In this document: positions 61,085 to 64,000 of the stretch, piece after piece
Layout: each line of letters begins with the position of its first letter
Position numbering within the stretch: the stretch's first letter is position 1
Origin: Alterinioella nitratireducens
Lineage (GTDB): Bacteria > Pseudomonadota > Alphaproteobacteria > Rhodobacterales > Rhodobacteraceae
Length of the DNA stretch: 64,000 nt
Reading direction: 5' to 3'
Assembly (NCBI RefSeq): GCF_013155465.1
Contig: NZ_JABJVX010000013.1
Coordinates: 1 to 64,000, forward strand
Program-made: the position numbers and the translations under genes
The notes under the pieces: model-generated
Told to the model about the DNA's origin: nothing
The model's database searches: none
What the model saw: only the letters and a program-made list of their open reading frames with translations

Positions 61085-61122
61085 GCCCCTGCCGCATCGC
61101 ACCCAAATCATGCGGCGGGGGC
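61085..61122 (-). terminator. terminator of ispG
   Basis: GCCCCTGCCGCAT pairs with ATGCGGCGGGGGC (13 positions, one G-U) around a 12-base loop. On the minus strand CTTCTT follows the stem. It lies 28 bases after the ispG stop codon. Confidence 0.75.
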
Positions 61123-61149
61123 TGACCGGCCATCCGAAAAGTTAACGGA

Positions 61150-62271
61150 TCATTCCGCCGCTGCGCGCGCGGCGTCCAGTTCGGCGGCCTTGGCCTCGAC
61201 CTGTTCGACGATATGGGAAACCATGGCGTCGTTCGAGAGCTTGTGCGCGATCTTGCCGTCGAGATAGACCATGCCCGCCCCGGCCCCGCCGCCGGTAAAG
61301 CCGACATCGGTCAGCAGCGCCTCGCCGGGGCCGTTGACGACGCAGCCGATGATGCTCAGGCTCATCGGTGTCTTGATATGGGCCAGTTTTTCCTCAAGGA
61401 TTTCAACGGTCTTGATCACGTCGAAGCCTTGCCGCGCGCAGGACGGGCAGGAGATGATATTGACCCCGCGATGGCGCAGACCGAGCGCCTTGAGGATCTC
61501 GTAGCCGACCTTGACCTCCTCGACCGGATCGGCGGAAAGACTGACGCGCAGCGTGTCGCCGATGCCCATCCACAGAAGGTTGCCAAGCCCGATGGCGGAT
61601 TTCACCGTGCCGGTGGTCAGCCCGCCCGCCTCGGTGATGCCAAGGTGAATCGGTGCGTCCGTAGCCTCGGCCAGACCCTGATAGGCGGCGGCGGCCATGA
61701 ACACGTCGGAAGCCTTCACGGAGATCTTGAACTCGTGGAAATCGTGGTCTTGCAGGATGCGGATATGGTCGAGGCCGCTTTCGATCATCGCGGCGGGGCA
61801 CGGCTCGCCGTATTTCTCCAGCAGGTGCTTTTCGAGGCTGCCGGCATTGACGCCGATACGGATCGAACAGCCATGGTCGCGCGCGGCGTTCACCACCTCG
61901 CGCACCCGTTTCGCATCGCCGATATTGCCGGGATTGATGCGCAGGCAGGCGGCCCCCGCCTCGGCGGCTTCGATGCCGCGCTTGTAGTGGAAATGGATGT
62001 CGGCCACGATCGGCACCGGGCTTTCGCGCACGATCTCCTTCAGCGCCTTCGACGACGCCTCATCGGGGACCGAGACGCGGACGATGTCGGCGCCCGCATC
62101 GGCGCAGGCCTGGATCTGCGCGATCGTGCCCGGAATATCCGTGGTCAGCGTGTTGGTCATGGTCTGCACGGTGATCGGCGCCCCGCCACCCACGGGAACC
62201 GAGCCGACATGGATGCGGCGGCTGTCACGGCGGTCGATATTGCGCCAGGGGCGGATCGGGTTGTGAGACAT
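61150..62271 (-). CDS. ispG: 4-hydroxy-3-methylbut-2-enyl diphosphate synthase
   Basis: IspG (GcpE) catalyses the penultimate MEP-pathway step using a [4Fe-4S] cluster. The 373-residue protein has cluster cysteines C275, C278 and C310 in SCPSCARQG and [10 protein letters not shown], and [17 protein letters not shown] in the N-terminal TIM barrel. It follows the rodZ-like gene, a neighbourhood often seen in alphaproteobacteria. Confidence 0.97.
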   Translation of the reverse strand: MSHNPIRPWRNIDRRDSRRIHVGSVPVGGGAPITVQTMTNTLTTDIPGTIAQIQACADAGADIVRVSVPDEASSKALKEIVRESPVPIVADIHFHYKRGIEAAEAGAACLRINPGNIGDAKRVREVVNAARDHGCSIRIGVNAGSLEKHLLEKYGEPCPAAMIESGLDHIRILQDHDFHEFKISVKASDVFMAAAAYQGLAEATDAPIHLGITEAGGLTTGTVKSAIGLGNLLWMGIGDTLRVSLSADPVEEVKVGYEILKALGLRHRGVNIISCPSCARQGFDVIKTVEILEEKLAHIKTPMSLSIIGCVVNGPGEALLTDVGFTGGGAGAGMVYLDGKIAHKLSNDAMVSHIVEQVEAKAAELDAARAAAE

Positions 62272-62366
62272 GTGAACAGGCTTTCGGCGATCAGCGGCAA
62301 TTGGCCCCTGACATAATCCCCCGAGGATCGGGCTGCAACGTCAGTTGGCAAACGTCCCGTCTGACG

Positions 62367-63614
62367 TCAGTTGGCGGGCGCGTCCTCGCCGGTCAGGATC
62401 AGGGATGCGACACGCGGCAGGTCCGGGTCGGCATCGGCATCGGCCATCACGTAGGTCTCACTGAGCGAATCGGCCGTCAGCGCCACGTTGCGCGCGATAT
62501 TGGCGCCGGGACCGGAGGGGCCGAGCGTGACGCCGTTGACCGCGAAATAGACCGCGCCGGAATTGCCCGCGCGCAGCACCGGCGCGTCGGCCCCGTCGGG
62601 CACGGTATAGGTATCGCCCGCGTTCAGCGTGCCCTCGAAAAGGACAGTGCCGGAGGCGGAGCTGACCCGGACCCAGGCCGGACGCACCGCGAAAAGCACA
62701 ACTTCGTCAACCGGTTGGTCGGCGGTGACCTGGACGCCGCCATCACCCTCCGCGGGACCGGAGGCAAGCTGGAAGCCGCCCTCGGGGTCTGCCTCGGCCA
62801 CAGCGGTTTCCGGCACGGCCGGGCGCGACAGGGTCGGCGTGGCACCGGGGAACCGGCCCACGGCATCGGGGTCCAGCGTGGCAATGGCCTGGTCGCGCGG
62901 GGTCAGGACGGGGGTGTCCAGTGCCTGCGGACGGTAGAGCCGGTCGATGGGATCGACGCGCGGCACGTTGGGCGTGGTGGCGTCGGGCAGATCGGCCTCG
63001 GCCATGTTGAGCGCGGCGCCCGCCAGCGGGTCGAGATTGGCGATGGTCTCGGGCGCTTCCTCGACGGGCACGAACTGCACCCGCTGGATATCGGTCAGCA
63101 CCGACCAGGCCCCATAGCCGATGCCGGAGACCAGCAGGACCAGCACCAGCGCCGAGCCAAGCGCGCCGGGTTCGATCCGCGAGAACACGCTTTCACGCTG
63201 CGGCGCAAACGAGACGCGGGCCGATTTCATCACGTCATTGGGGTTCACCAGCCGCGCGGGCGCATCGCCGAAGGCGCGCTTGGCCTTCTGCGCCTGAAGC
63301 GCCGAGGTGCCATGGACACCGGCAAATCCGGCCTCTTTCGAGAAGCGGCGATAGGTCCATTCCGGATCCATGCCGAGATAGCGCGCGTAGGAGCGCACAT
63401 AGCCCGCGACAAATCCCTTGGTGGCGAAGACGGAGAGGTCGGCGTTTTCGATGGCGGCAATATGCGCGGCCTTGATCTTCAGATCACGCTCCACATCCAG
63501 CAGCGATTTGCCGAGCGTGGCGCGTTCGCCGCGCATGATATCGCCCAGGGGCACGTCGAAATCGTCGAATTCCTCGACGGACGCCCCGGCATCAATGCTG
63601 TCATGCGTGTTCAT
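62367..63614 (-). CDS. RodZ-like helix-turn-helix membrane protein
   Basis: The 415-residue protein (start MNTHDSIDAG) has a HTH_25-type domain (about 25-90), one membrane span (about 150-172), a proline- and alanine-rich linker and a C-terminal DUF4115 domain (from about 280). RodZ links MreB to the cell envelope. Cell-shape roles are inferred from family. Confidence 0.85.
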   Translation of the reverse strand: MNTHDSIDAGASVEEFDDFDVPLGDIMRGERATLGKSLLDVERDLKIKAAHIAAIENADLSVFATKGFVAGYVRSYARYLGMDPEWTYRRFSKEAGFAGVHGTSALQAQKAKRAFGDAPARLVNPNDVMKSARVSFAPQRESVFSRIEPGALGSALVLVLLVSGIGYGAWSVLTDIQRVQFVPVEEAPETIANLDPLAGAALNMAEADLPDATTPNVPRVDPIDRLYRPQALDTPVLTPRDQAIATLDPDAVGRFPGATPTLSRPAVPETAVAEADPEGGFQLASGPAEGDGGVQVTADQPVDEVVLFAVRPAWVRVSSASGTVLFEGTLNAGDTYTVPDGADAPVLRAGNSGAVYFAVNGVTLGPSGPGANIARNVALTADSLSETYVMADADADPDLPRVASLILTGEDAPAN

Positions 63615-63773
63615 GCCCAAAAGGCCCTGCCCCACGATTGGTCGGTTTTGTGACGTTTTGACGATCTGCCGACCGTGATTTCCCCAACCTCGGCCCTGAT
63701 GATTCCCCAGATATGGCCAAGATGGTCCCTGCTTAACACAGGATGCGGGGCTTTTGCACCCGCAACTGCCGCG

Positions 63774-64000
63774 TCACGCGGTCATATCGGCACGATTCAG
63801 CGCACAGTGGTTCCACAGCGCGTCCATCGCCCGCACGAGCCCGTCCAGCATCTTGGGATCATGCACCGGCGAGGGCGTGAAACGCAGCCTCTCGGTGCCG
63901 CGCGGGACGGTGGGAAAGTTGATCGGCTGGACGTAGATGCCGTAATCGGTCAGCAGCATGTCCGAGATCTTCTTGGTATGCACCGGGTCGCCGACGATGA
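63774..64000 (-). CDS. hemA: 5-aminolevulinate synthase, C-terminal part (runs off the window)
   Basis: The visible part contains the ALAS C-terminal signature VQPINFPTVPRGTERLRFTP, followed by a short tail to the stop codon. It belongs to the C4 pathway enzyme that condenses glycine and succinyl-CoA. The start and the PLP lysine lie beyond position 64000. Confidence 0.9.
   Translation of the reverse strand, partial: IVGDPVHTKKISDMLLTDYGIYVQPINFPTVPRGTERLRFTPSPVHDPKMLDGLVRAMDALWNHCALNRADMTA

Overview
The window is chromosomal DNA from a high-GC alphaproteobacterium, most probably a member of the Roseobacter group (Rhodobacteraceae). The evidence is the gene content and regulatory signals: CckA, an IscR lacking the usual cluster cysteines, an alphaproteobacterial GTTC-N7-GTTC SOS box at recA, a C4-type (ALAS) hemA, Entner-Doudoroff genes in two clusters, a split corrinoid methyltransferase module, and several small families typical of Rhodobacteraceae. 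Coding density is high and most genes lie on the minus strand.

Layout. 1-1273: edge of a genomic island next to tRNA-Arg(CCG), with a tyrosine integrase cut short by what looks like the end of an insertion sequence. 1560-10211: one minus-strand SUF iron-sulfur operon in the order iscR, cysteine desulfurase, sufB, FkbM methyltransferase, sufC, sufD, two small membrane proteins, sufS. 10401-15492: plus-strand alpha/beta hydrolase, small helical protein, HD hydrolase, then two non-homologous isocitrate dehydrogenases in tandem. 15653-23722: DUF6356, Lrp/AsnC regulator, DUF1330, alaS, recA, sulfotransferase, cckA. 23830-28597: rsmB-type methyltransferase, guaB, rlmE, ppx/gppA. 28839-34994: C1 transfer genes (PF13769 protein, MetF-like reductase, pterin-binding methyltransferase, RamA-like corrinoid activator), interrupted by a small conserved ORF, a membrane protein and a cytochrome P460.

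35049-44846: AhpD-like protein, DUF2235 hydrolase, tRNA-Gly(CCC), thioesterase, then zwf-pgl-pgi, agmatinase, HNH nuclease, carboxylesterase and an AlkA-type glycosylase. 45023-52600: MFS transporter, squalene/phytoene-synthase-like protein, methyltransferase, cimA, a mosaic cysS, aminotransferase. 52677-56092: ada, an isocitrate-lyase/PEP-mutase family enzyme, a PLP decarboxylase. 56180-64000: eda, edd, VIT-family protein, D-lactate dehydrogenase-like flavoprotein, ispG, rodZ-like gene and the 3' end of hemA.

How the parts work together. zwf and pgl supply 6-phosphogluconate to edd and eda 15 kb away. Both promoters carry the same LacI-type palindrome (GTTAGCGCTAAC or a one-base variant) at a similar distance from the start codon, so the two clusters look like one regulon. 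The C1 genes fit a multi-subunit B12-dependent methionine synthase whose homocysteine-binding and cobalamin-binding subunits lie outside the window. The intergenic regions hold eight copies of a dispersed hairpin element (GC palindrome followed by a TATTTT core and an A-rich tail), often directly after stop codons, plus a second palindrome family with identical 10-bp arms at two loci. No CRISPR array, rRNA operon or complete mobile element is present.
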